In this document: positions 19,201-25,080 of the stretch, in pieces
How positions within the stretch are numbered: position 1 is the first letter of the stretch
Layout of the letters: each line of letters begins with the position of its first letter
NCBI GenBank assembly: GCA_034435435.1
Contig: DAOTXN010000058.1
Span: forward strand, 16,059-80,058
DNA from: DAOTXN01 sp034435435
Lineage (GTDB): Bacteria > Chloroflexota > Anaerolineae > S140-20
DNA: 64,000 nucleotides
Direction of reading: 5' to 3'
The notes under the pieces: model-generated
Seen by the model: the letters and a program-made list of their open reading frames with translations, nothing else
Databases searched by the model: none
What the model was told of the DNA's origin: nothing
Position numbers and translations under genes: made by a program

Positions 19201-21443
19201 CCTTCGAGCGAGGCCTCGGAGATGGCGACGGTGTAGGTGATGTACAGCGTGAAATTCTGGGTCGGGGCGGCGGCGGCTTGCAGCCCGTTCAAGTCCACGA
19301 CCAGTTGGCCGCCGGGCGTGACGGTCGCGGTGACGTTCGGGGTGTAATCGGTCCCGCCGATGGCGACGATGAGCGAGCCGGGCTGGTAGATGAGGGGTAC
19401 GGAAGAAGTCAGGTAGCCGCTGCCCAGGTTCGTGCCCAGGGCCTCGGTGAACACGGCTCCGGTCCACGTGACCACAGTGGAGCCGGTGACCAGGTAACTG
19501 TTGGCGATGGTAAAGCCGCTGCTGCACGCCTGCAACGAGCCGGAGGTGGAGACGCCGGTGAACACGCCTTCGTTGTTCTCGATGGCCGTATCCACTCCGT
19601 CAGAGGCGGCGAGCATCGCGCAGCCGGGGCAGGTGGGGACGGCGGCGGCCTGTACGTCGTTAGCCACGACGTCGGCGGCCCCGCACTGGGTCTCGGTGAT
19701 GGTGGCCTGGGCCCGGTAGACGAGGGTTTCGGAATAGGTCGTCGGCGCGGCGGGCGGGTCGAAATTCCAGCTCAGGCCGCCGGAGGTGGTGGCGACGCTG
19801 CCCGCGCTGACCGAGACGACGTTCAACATTTCAAAGGTCGCGGGCAGCGCGTCGGTGACCAGGACTGCACCGCTGATGTTGGCAGGGTTATCGCCCCACA
19901 CCGTCACCTGGTAAGTGAAAACCTCGCCGCTGGCGACGATGGCCGGCCCGGTTTTGGCGACGTTGAGCGTGGGCGCGGTTTCGGCGGCCTGATAGTCCAG
20001 GCTGACCGGGTTGCCCAGGAAGGGGTTGTTGGTACACACGTCGTTGTACGATGGGTCAAAGACGATGCTGCCGCCGCCAACGGCGCAGAGATAGTCGGCC
20101 GCCGGGCGCACCTGGAAGGTGAGCACGAGCGTGCTGAAAGGCGGCAGCGTGCCGGTGGGGCTGCCGGTGTGATAGGCAAAGACGCCGTCGGCGGGCGTGT
20201 ACAGCCAGTCGGCGGGCACAGAAGCCAGGATGACCTGCAAATAACCGTCGCTCTCAAAGCTCGAATCCATGCGGAAGCTCCCCGCCGGCCCGCCGGTGTT
20301 GTTGACGGTGAGGGCCACTGTGCGGGTGACGGCGGCGCAGTAGGGGAAGGTAATGGGCGAGGCCGCCTGCACGCTGACCCTGGGCACGTCGGGCGTAAAG
20401 AGCACGCTCACGGTGGAGGAGATGGGGTTGGTGAAGGCGGCGTCGCCCTCCAGGTTGCCGCACGGCCAGGCCGCCTGCGCCACGTTGGTAAAGTTGCACG
20501 CCTCTACCGCGCCGACCACGGTAAAGGTGCGCGTCTCGTTGACATCCAGCACGGGGATGACGACGGAGGGGGTCAAGTCGCCGCCGGGCTGGCTGAGGCT
20601 GATGCCGCCGGTGTCGGTGATGACGGCGTCGTACAATTTGCCCAGGCCGGTGTTTTGCACGGTGACGGTCCAGGTGATGGGTTGGCCGAAATCGGGTGTG
20701 CCCAGGTTTTGGATGGCGGGTTCTTTTTTGATCACCAGGTTGCCGCGCCCGGTGGTGATGTTGAGGCCGGCGTCGTTCAGCTCGTCGGGGGGGGCGGGGG
20801 GCGGGTCGGCGTTGTAGCGCACGCCCACGCGCATCTGCTGGCCGGATTGAGCGCCGCAGGTGGCCCGCAGCTTGAAATTGAGGGTGATGGCGTCGCCGAA
20901 GGCCAGGTCGAAGGTCACGTTGGGCGTCCAGGTGATGTCGGTGGGACCGGCGACGACGCTAAAGGGCAGCGGCCCGGCGGAGGAAACGAGCTGGTCGCCG
21001 CCGTCGTGGACAAAGAAGGGCTGGATGGCGGCGGTCAGGTAGACGCTGTAGGCGGTCATGGTCGAGCTGTTGCGAATCACGGCGGTATACACCTCGCCAG
21101 AGCCGACGGGAGCGCCCAGGCTGGCGACGGCGGGACCGTCCACGTTCACGGTCAACAGCGAGAGGGGGATGCCGGTGTATAGCCGGCGGGCCGGGGGCGC
21201 GTACACCGGACCGCGCAGGGCCGAGCGGTCAGGGCTGAACCAGTTGGGTAGGTATGACCGTGCGGCGGCAGGCTCTTTCGTGGGTCCGGCGAACCAGGCA
21301 GGTAACAAGCCCGCTGAGGGACGGTCTGCCTGGGTGGCCGCCGGCGGTCGGGCGTAGGCCGGCGGCGCGTGTAGCGGCAGCGTGTTGAACGACAGGATAA
21401 ATACAGTCAGAATCGAAGCGGCTTTGGCTCGGAGCGTGCGCAT
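10245..21443 (-). CDS. Giant secreted multi-repeat surface protein (DUF11, SdrD_B and GEVED domains)
   Basis: The start at 21443 is preceded by AGGAGGG and begins a clear signal peptide (MRTLRAKAASILTVFI onward). The 3732-residue product is modular. About residues 90-2020 are many DUF11/CARDB-like beta modules with NTG..TATNV and TNTGLVSATGV phrases. About 2020-2265 are SdrD_B modules such as GNYVWIDTDADGVQND. About 2267-3100 hold five GEVED modules, each beginning with a (D/Y/E)(L/F)GD-P phrase and containing DDEDGV and DGEIEDH. Two more SdrD_B modules, two DUF11 modules and a fibronectin-III-like end follow. The last residues are VFLPLVLKR. Calcium binding by the Asp-rich SdrD_B loops is known for the family. 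The role is probably adhesion or an S-layer/sheath-like coat. It sits among secreted genes on one strand, with no visible frameshift. Confidence 0.88.
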   Translation of the reverse strand: MRTLRAKAASILTVFILSFNTLPLHAPPAYARPPAATQADRPSAGLLPAWFAGPTKEPAAARSYLPNWFSPDRSALRGPVYAPPARRLYTGIPLSLLTVNVDGPAVASLGAPVGSGEVYTAVIRNSSTMTAYSVYLTAAIQPFFVHDGGDQLVSSAGPLPFSVVAGPTDITWTPNVTFDLAFGDAITLNFKLRATCGAQSGQQMRVGVRYNADPPPAPPDELNDAGLNITTGRGNLVIKKEPAIQNLGTPDFGQPITWTVTVQNTGLGKLYDAVITDTGGISLSQPGGDLTPSVVIPVLDVNETRTFTVVGAVEACNFTNVAQAAWPCGNLEGDAAFTNPISSTVSVLFTPDVPRVSVQAASPITFPYCAAVTRTVALTVNNTGGPAGSFRMDSSFESDGYLQVILASVPADWLYTPADGVFAYHTGSPTGTLPPFSTLVLTFQVRPAADYLCAVGGGSIVFDPSYNDVCTNNPFLGNPVSLDYQAAETAPTLNVAKTGPAIVASGEVFTYQVTVWGDNPANISGAVLVTDALPATFEMLNVVSVSAGSVATTSGGLSWNFDPPAAPTTYSETLVYRAQATITETQCGAADVVANDVQAAAVPTCPGCAMLAASDGVDTAIENNEGVFTGVSTSGSLQACSSGFTIANSYLVTGSTVVTWTGAVFTEALGTNLGSGYLTSSVPLIYQPGSLIVAIGGTDYTPNVTATVTPGGQLVVDLNGLQAAAAPTQNFTLYITYTVAISEASLEGAVSRTFYDWSRLYLPNFSDVQGCAANNAFNQVIILTISRGDLSLALSPPILDKCGANPVVIAVNDNQLGDLTDHIVITFTASSAQIASARNFSFVGSLAAVSPITITADADIGGGMGVITFTLPPAADIDGDGEIHFDVDLDCNDESPWQARVTFLTQCALPHADETSLSHAYREAGLILFATPIQYSVREKDVLWKFFLTNNGNLTATNVLVTNTIAGLSVYTYTASDPTGISLLTPLPITGSPTADVAFNVASLAPGEQRAITLTARVAACNPLYVDILAQRACFGQICQRPTAHVSFNTPPPYLLTNNGETADLPMCDPGQVIFTTKNASPDVTLYQLDITETLRGLTPIPGAPITVTIENPSGGIVASTTNFNPITQTPAPAELLMIWQAALAPTEVATWFQALPPLYIVRVQIPVQTHCIPPATPQSFAAASALGPCGAKLGYAENAVTLQTLQPDMTVLKEGKVAGGNYGDIVFAAPGQTVTWRIQVDNRNTDRAYVAHNVILSDTWPPNFDFITATTGFSPTLLLAARTITWNIGDVAPAAAPLFFYITGTVVLTDDACGAATVNAARLSFGCDFDGCTSDLVPQDTANLGTQPDPAVTVNPGPLQTCAGDIPILISNDGAAAYSATLTVTLPGGYVYSHTISSGLTPTAILTDPTSPRFLWDVIPGRTTANPYQFTLLLRVRNSAASGTCPVDDGRPVTATLAFDNHPACAAPVASPVQDSVNLQVLSPDLSVAKTPPTQIADVGQRITWTLTVLNTGDGLAENVIVADVVGSNYDAASILAGNGSDGAVPTVAGHAVTWTLSAPIAASGGAWTAQLSAVLLSTGDNRNTVTAAAYCATGCATTVAADTAYATLAQDFGKFPLVQTDTVGALLVFTFTASLPDQNALYEQLTLTDALPLGLGYVSSAITVTYDGDSGGPTIHPTPTFTPGYQASGAVVWALGDLSGTVQIDGLLSAILQDAPSNQAGVRLLNDLRMTYTDDGQPYVFTDTAGVDIVEPQLTLVKASDPPTSSTVGAGDFVTYTLVITNQSGPAIIPAYRLYVTDTLPAHVTLLSPLPISITLDGAPLVSPTDFISTYTGSQLTFDFSDGLSLPVGGQLVLVYRGQVDPDAPGGEDQVNTLQVGWSAYTSTVPGERVYLQSDGTTIHAGYPALPLDKSAAPPIVDIGERITYTLRVTNTGLVSATGVLVTDAIPAYTTFVAATDPHIGPAGGVITWPLGTLDIGEFHVLTLVVQVLGPAPAGTLIDNAAWVTCAEGISRTDAAATPLFAELGNYVWIDTDADGVQNDGNTGLNGVAVTLYTDDGDGLPEPGGDDAPLSATLTADDAFGAPGYYTFTRLIPGDYFVVFTPPPTYVVTFQDQGGDDALDSDANPATGVAIVTTLESAERDPTWDAGLYLPAGIGDRVWYDNDADGLQDAGEPGVPAVSVTLYTAVDAPVSSTVTSITGFYQFTNLLPSDYYLIFTPTAEYTITPPDQGGDDALDSDVNPITRRTILTDLESGEYDPTWDAGLYRMDLGDAPDANYATLLTSDGARHILLPAANPTLGATVDAETDGQPSAGADGDDTAGAPDDEDGVTWLTALAPGEAATLTVAASAADGWLNAWIDLNGDGDWSELSDQIAADVFIAAGTSVTLAFTVPSTATQGLTYARFRFSSQTGLTPTGRAPDGEIEDYLVSTLPLDYGDLPDAYGTLFGSSGPHHVITGTNPTLGATVDAELDGQPSAGADGDDLDGLPDDEDGVRLDSPLLPGALATMTITGTNVAGAVLNAWLDFNGDMDFADAGEQLFTDQSLLAGPNVLTFNVPLIVLSDTLNARFRYGAQPGLTPHGFAPDGEIEDHQYAPAPMDLGDLPQGPYPTTVLADGARHALLPINNPTLGATVDAETDGQPSANADGDDLNGLPDDEDGVRLDSQLIPGAVATMTITATNAAGAALNAWLDFDGDGVLTGPGEHIFTDRALLAGPNLLTFSVPLVVLSDTLNGRFRYGTQSGLTPTGPAFDGEIEDHQFTPTPMDLGDLPDSPYPTTLASDGPRHAILPANNPTLGATVDAESDGQPSANADGDDLNGLPDDEDGVRLDSRLVAGEVATLTVTGTNVAGAVLNAWLDFDGDGVLTGPGEQIAADRALLTGPNLLTFSVPLVVLSDTINARFRYGTQPGLTPTGPAPDGEIEDHPFAPTPVEFGDLPDGPYPTTLASDGARHVVDGVTFLGASVDAEADGQPSLNADGDDLNDGSDDEDGVTFLTPLMRAQAAQIRVVAASDGYLNGWIDFDDDGTLDGVDVTALDGAPLVTTMNDVFLAAGVHTFTIAVPDLPIGSSVYSRFRWTSFDTGGTLSETGLAADGEVEDYVLLSLGNRVWLDMGAGGGGVDDGAQNGTEAGIAGVTLELYRSGQLLATTTTDLNGDYGFTGLTPGLYVVHVPAGAFGVGRPLEGLVSSTGNGPSDADLDQDVDENGIDDAAPPVNGITADAVTLALGTEPTAEDGDANSNLTVDFGFIVAAGIGDDVWLDTDADGTQNEAGTGVAGVTVTLHTAAGVPVSTTHTDSAGLYQFTNLPPTSYYLVFNPPPDYIVTLPDQGGDDALDSDADRATGQTISTTLTPGEYDPTWDAGLYLRPGLLLSKTVSVGRAAPNMPITFSVYVSNTGLITFDPLQLTDTLPSPDFHYVAGSGVPAPDSIAGTTLVWNNVGPLAPGADLTLTFAVTVTPGVTGAFVNVALGAGVTPVEVVTDTDDAAVVLEDPSVAVAKNIAPPGVVNGVITFSIRITNTGPSVIDVLPLIDTYAGDITYVGGAPVADSVDDSAGLLVWNDLTTFLGNMAPGQTFLVETVFALTTDQPTFTATNRAVVTDAIDLFDNPANEDEDEVIIINQPTAVELLYLRATGQQNSVRVEWATLLELESYGFKLYRALLDQFGAAAQIAFLPSQGGMNGAQYAYVDKAVEAGQAYWYWLVEVDNNGQETRYGPVTATPGLLDGLWQRVFLPLVLKR
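12121..14640. repeat. About 500-bp tandem DNA repeats encoding GEVED modules
   Basis: Near-identical blocks recur about every 500 bp, for example the DDEDGV-coding segment near 12970, 13470 and 13965. The central copies are closest to each other, consistent with recent unequal exchange. Confidence 0.75.
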
Positions 21444-21529
21444 TGTCCCCCCTCCTGTGTAGTTGAGCGTGAAATGCGAATATGACAACGAATCGAGGGA
21501 TTGAGCGAATCGAATCCCCGCCTGGGTGA

Positions 21530-23107
21530 TTACGGCAAGTGGTCCAGAATCGTTTGGGCGCTGGGGCGGTCGTTGATGTCTTGTCCGACGTGTGACCAGA
21601 CGATTTGGCCCGACCGGTCGATCACAAAGACGGCCGGCGCGGCGACGCCGTCGCCCAACAGATTATAGACGCCATAATTATCGGCCACGCTGTGATTTTC
21701 GTTAGCCAGAATGGGAAAATTGGCCCCGGTGGCCTGGGCCATGGCTTCGGCGTCGGATATTTTTTGCACGGCCAGGGCGATGATTTCGGTGTTGCGGGCC
21801 TGAAAATCGGCGTAGCGGCTGTTCAGATCCACGATCTGGTTGCGACAGGTTCCTCAAGTGTAGCCGCGATAAAAGACCAGGACGACGTTGGACCGGCCTG
21901 TGTAGTCGCTCAGGGTGAGGGTGATACCGCTTGCGCCGGGGAGGGTAAAGTTGGGGGCGAGGTTGGTGGATTGGGAAATTGGGGATTGGTAGATTGGGTT
22001 TAGATAGCGGTCGATGTCGGTTTCGGTGAGCGGGCCGATGTGGCGGGCGCTGACGACGCCGTCGGGGGTGATAAACAGGCTGGTGGGGATGCCGCGCACC
22101 TGGTACAGGCGGTCGCTCACCTGGCCCTGTTCGTCCAGCAGGACGGGAAAAGTCAGGCCGAATGGGGAGACAAAGCTGGCCACGGTATCGGGCGACTCTT
22201 TGACGTCCACGGCCAGAAAGGTGACCTGCTCGCCGTAGCGCTCGTAAGCAGCCTGAAGTGCGGGCAGCTCGGTGCGGCAGGCGGGGCACCACGTGGCCCA
22301 GAAATTGAGCAGCACGGGTCGCCCGCGCAGATCGCTCAACTGGACTGTCTGGCCGTCGTTCGACTGAGGCTCACGAACGTCGAGGCTGGTGAGGGTGAAA
22401 TCGGGGGCCAGGGCCTGGGGTTGGGGGGCGGTGGGAAGAGAAGGGGAGGTAGTTGGCTGGCTTGTTGGTTGGCTAGTAGGCTCGCCCTGTGAGCGGGTTG
22501 GTTGGGGGGCGGGCGTGGGTTCGAGGGCTTGCAGCAGGCTCACCTGCGCCGACTGGCGGGCCTGGACTAGCCAGGCGTCCAGATCGGGTTCTTGATCTGA
22601 CAAGGTTTGGATGGCCCGCTCGACCAGGATCAATCGCGCCACACGCTCTTCGAGAGAGCGGTCAGTGAGGTCGGCGGCCTGCAACGCCGCCGAAATCTGA
22701 TCCGCGCTCAAGCCCCAGGCGGTCTGCAAGCCGGCGATGCGGTCTTGAATTTCGAGGGGCGCGACCGAGGCGCTTTCCAGGTCGGCCCCGCGCAGCAAGA
22801 GCGTCTCGTTGACCAGCCGGTCTAGCGTCTCTTCGGCCGAGGGGATGGGTTGGCCGGTGAGCCGGCTCATGGTCGCGTCGAGGCGGGCGGCGACTTGCCA
22901 GTCTGGATAGGAGATGGGAACGCCGTCAATCGTGGCGGCGGTGTCTCCGGCCGCGAGGGGTGTAGGTGACACAGCGGTCGAACGCGCCGTTTCCCGGTCG
23001 TCCGGAACAACCGGGGCAGGTGTTCGCTGCATCAGCGACAGGACCCCTATCAAGGTGACGGAGGCCGCCAGTATGATTCCCAAGAGGACCAGAGGTGTGC
23101 GTTTCAT
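21530..23107 (-). CDS. Candidate selenoprotein: SurA-like / TlpA thioredoxin / peroxiredoxin fusion with in-frame TGA (Sec418)
   Basis: Read through one TGA, the frame gives 525 residues. Residues 1-30 are a signal anchor. About 57-190 resemble a SurA/PpiC N-terminal chaperone region (ATIDGVPISYPDW). A Pro/Thr/Gln linker follows. About 232-385 form a TlpA-like domain with the CPAC motif near 272-275. From about 392 comes an AhpC/TSA domain starting LAPNFTLPGASG. The TGA at 21854-21856 falls inside VLVFYRGYT-(TGA)-GTCRNQ, where relatives read FYRG-x-W-C-x-x-C, so it replaces the peroxidatic Cys and leaves a UxxC motif. Homology continues in the same frame to ILDHLP at the end. A SECIS-like hairpin begins 15 bases after the TGA. 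The likely role is thiol or peroxide redox chemistry outside the membrane. A nonsense mutation or sequencing error is the alternative. Confidence 0.78.
21824..21838 (-). promoter_or_regulatory. SECIS-like hairpin just after the in-frame TGA
   Basis: On the minus strand CAGATC-GTG-GATCTG forms a perfect 6-bp stem with a loop that starts with G, beginning 15 bases after the TGA; the loop is 21 bases from it. A weaker lower stem (CTGT with ACAG) is possible. Bacterial SECIS elements have an apical loop within roughly 16-37 bases of the UGA, with a G in the first two loop positions, so the geometry fits. Confidence 0.62.
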
Positions 23108-23243
23108 GCTCCCCCAACCGCTTGATCGGTCGGCTCATTTTACCACATTATCTCCAATTCTGGTACTTTATTCTTTGTGTTCCTGGTGTCTTTGTGGTAA
23201 AGTCTAGTCGTAAACTCACCCACACACAACTCTGGGGGACACA

Positions 23244-23924
23244 ATGAGCATAGCGATCTTTGACCTCGACGGTACATTATACACCGGCCACGTCGCGCGC
23301 GGCCTGACGCGCCACCACAAGCTACATCGCGTCAATCGCCTGCCGCTCTACTTTTACTTTGCCGTCCACATGCCGCTGTGGTGGCTGCATCGGGCCGGAC
23401 TGATGTCGAAAGAAGCTATGAACTTGCAATGGGCCAGGCACATGGCCTGGACGATACGCGGGATGACTGTGGAGCGGGCGGCGGTCGCGTTTGATTGGAT
23501 TGCCGCGCAATACGCCGCGCCGCGCGCACGCGCCGACGTGCTGGCGCGGTTACGCCAGCACCAGGCAGCGGGCCAGCGCGTCATCCTGGTCTCTGGCACG
23601 TTCTCGCCGCTGTTGGCGGTCATCGGCGGCCAATTTGGCATCGCGGAAACGGTGGGCACGCCGCTGGTGGTCCGCGCCGGGCGTTATACGGGCGCGTGCG
23701 AGTTGCCCGTGTGCCAGGGCGCGCACAAAGTCACCCGGCTTTTGGCCTATCTGGACGCGCCCGAAAGCACGCACTGGCCGGACGGTTATGCCTACGCCGA
23801 CAGCCACACCGACATCCCCTTGCTGGAACGGGTCGGACATCCGGTGGCCGTGTATCCAGATCAGGAATTGGCCGCGCACGCCCAACGCCACGGATGGGAA
23901 ATCCTCGGCATCGAACAAAAATAA
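23244..23924 (+). CDS. HAD-superfamily phosphatase, HAD-IB type (SerB-like)
   Basis: A 226-residue protein with all four HAD motifs. These are FDLDGTLY near residues 6-13 (nucleophile and acid/base Asp), VSGTFSP near 115, a Lys at GAHKVTR, and YADSHTDIPLL near 190. The helical cap with aromatic residues (LPLYFYFAVHMPLWWLH) and the DSHTD motif place it with the HAD-IB phosphoserine phosphatase-like hydrolases, some of which act on phosphoserine or phospho-lipid precursors. It is a monocistronic gene. The upstream 135 bp holds repeat-like T/G-rich sequence (about 23150-23205). The substrate is not assignable. Confidence 0.85.
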   Translation: MSIAIFDLDGTLYTGHVARGLTRHHKLHRVNRLPLYFYFAVHMPLWWLHRAGLMSKEAMNLQWARHMAWTIRGMTVERAAVAFDWIAAQYAAPRARADVLARLRQHQAAGQRVILVSGTFSPLLAVIGGQFGIAETVGTPLVVRAGRYTGACELPVCQGAHKVTRLLAYLDAPESTHWPDGYAYADSHTDIPLLERVGHPVAVYPDQELAAHAQRHGWEILGIEQK

Positions 23925-23932
23925 CATCGCTC

Positions 23933-23961
23933 TTGACAAAATCGAAGGAACGTTGTATTAT
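23933..23961 (+). promoter_or_regulatory. Sigma-70 promoter of the iron operon
   Basis: A perfect TTGACA (23933-23938) is followed after 17 bp by TATTAT (23956-23961). The start codon of the DtxR-FeoA gene is 82 bp downstream. Confidence 0.8.
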
Positions 23962-23979
23962 TAGGATAGTCTAAATTTA
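23961..23979 (+). promoter_or_regulatory. DtxR/IdeR-type iron box overlapping the promoter
   Basis: The 19-bp TTAGGATAGTCTAAATTTA closely resembles the DtxR/IdeR consensus (TTAGGTTAG-S-CTAACCTWA) and starts on the last base of the -10 hexamer. It overlaps a perfect 12-bp palindrome at 23970-23981. A second inverted pair, AATTTAG at 23974-23980 with CTAAATT at 23994-24000, extends the array. A metal-loaded regulator bound here would block transcription. Confidence 0.72.
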
Positions 23980-24042
23980 GATATAATGTAGACCTAAATT
24001 ACTGGATAGAAAAAGGTTGAAAAAACACAAGGAGCACGATCT

Positions 24043-25080
24043 ATGCCTGACCCCTTGATCTCCCTCACCATCGCTGCGTTTGTGAGCGCCATCGGACTGC
24101 TATTCCTGTGGCCGGAGCGCGGCCTCTACTGGCGCTGGCAGCAGGCCCGCCAGATGACCGGGCGTGTGCTCATCGAAGACGCGCTCAAGCACATCCACGA
24201 AAGCGAGATGAAGGGCCGCTGTCCCACGGCCGAAAGCGTCGCCAGGGCGCTTCATATCCCTGCCGGCGACGTTTCTCAGTTGTTCACGCAAATGGAAAAC
24301 TCGGGCTTGCTCACACAAGAGGATGGGCGGGCGTGTTTGACTGCCCAAGGGCGCAATTATGCTTTACAGGTCATGCGCGCGCACCGCTTGTGGGAACGCT
24401 ACCTGGCCGACGAGACCGGCTATGCCGTAGACGAGTGGCACAGACACGCCCACCGTCAGGAGCATTTGCTCTCACCAGAGGAGCTGAATGCACTGGCCAG
24501 CCGGTTGGGCAACCCCACCCACGACCCCCACGGCGACCCCATTCCGAGCGCCGATGGCCGCTTGGTCCTTCCAGACGACCGCCTTTTGACCGAGATAGAG
24601 CCGGACCAGATGGCGCGTATCGTCCATCTGGAAGACGAGCCGGCCAACCTGTACGCGCAACTGGTGGCCGAGGGGCTACACCCCGGCATGCAGGTGCGCG
24701 TGACCGAGAACTCGGCGCAACGGGTGCGTTTCTGGGCCGACGGCGACGAGCACGTGCTGGCGCCGGTCGTGGCGGCCAACGTTTCTGTGGTCCCGCTGCC
24801 AGGTCCGCAGCAAGTCCCAGAAGTGCCTGCCACCGAGCGCCTGGCTGCGCTCAAATCCGGCGCACAGGCCACCGTGGTCGGCATCTCGCCCGTGTGTCAG
24901 GGCAACGAACGCCGGCGCTTGATGGACCTGGGCATCGTGCCCGGCACGCTCATCCAGGCTGAAATGACCAGCCCTAGCGGCGATCCCACGGCCTATCGCG
25001 TGCGGGGCGCGCTGCTCGCCTTGCGCCGCGAGCAAGCCGAGCTGATCCGCATCACCCCCGAAAAGGAGACTGTGTTATGA
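24043..25080 (+). CDS. Membrane-tethered DtxR-family metalloregulator fused to FeoA domains
   Basis: A 345-residue protein. Residues 4-24 form one hydrophobic helix. About 35-100 are a DtxR-type winged helix. About 105-165 carry the dimerisation and metal-site signature (RAHRLWERYL, then EWHRHAHRQEH, then DPHGDPIP), with His/Glu ligands where DtxR has them. About 185-250 and 270-340 are two FeoA/SH3-like domains (second: GISPVCQGNERRRLMDLGIVPGT). DtxR proteins repress iron uptake genes when iron is replete, and FeoA modulates FeoB. The membrane helix is unusual for a DNA-binding regulator. An AAGGAG lies before the ATG. The stop overlaps the next gene by four bases. Confidence 0.85.
   Translation: MPDPLISLTIAAFVSAIGLLFLWPERGLYWRWQQARQMTGRVLIEDALKHIHESEMKGRCPTAESVARALHIPAGDVSQLFTQMENSGLLTQEDGRACLTAQGRNYALQVMRAHRLWERYLADETGYAVDEWHRHAHRQEHLLSPEELNALASRLGNPTHDPHGDPIPSADGRLVLPDDRLLTEIEPDQMARIVHLEDEPANLYAQLVAEGLHPGMQVRVTENSAQRVRFWADGDEHVLAPVVAANVSVVPLPGPQQVPEVPATERLAALKSGAQATVVGISPVCQGNERRRLMDLGIVPGTLIQAEMTSPSGDPTAYRVRGALLALRREQAELIRITPEKETVL

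Noticed and set aside
18726..21182. An 818-residue open frame on the plus strand
   Set aside because: It is antisense to the DUF11 region of the giant gene, with low-complexity composition and no recognisable motif.
21854..21856. A true stop ending a 417-residue TlpA-like protein with a separate downstream ORF at 21832
   Set aside because: The stop falls exactly at the conserved peroxidatic Cys codon, the frame is unchanged and the domain would be cut in its active site. The downstream ATG-like start at 21832 has no ribosome site. Selenocysteine is the better reading, though not proven.
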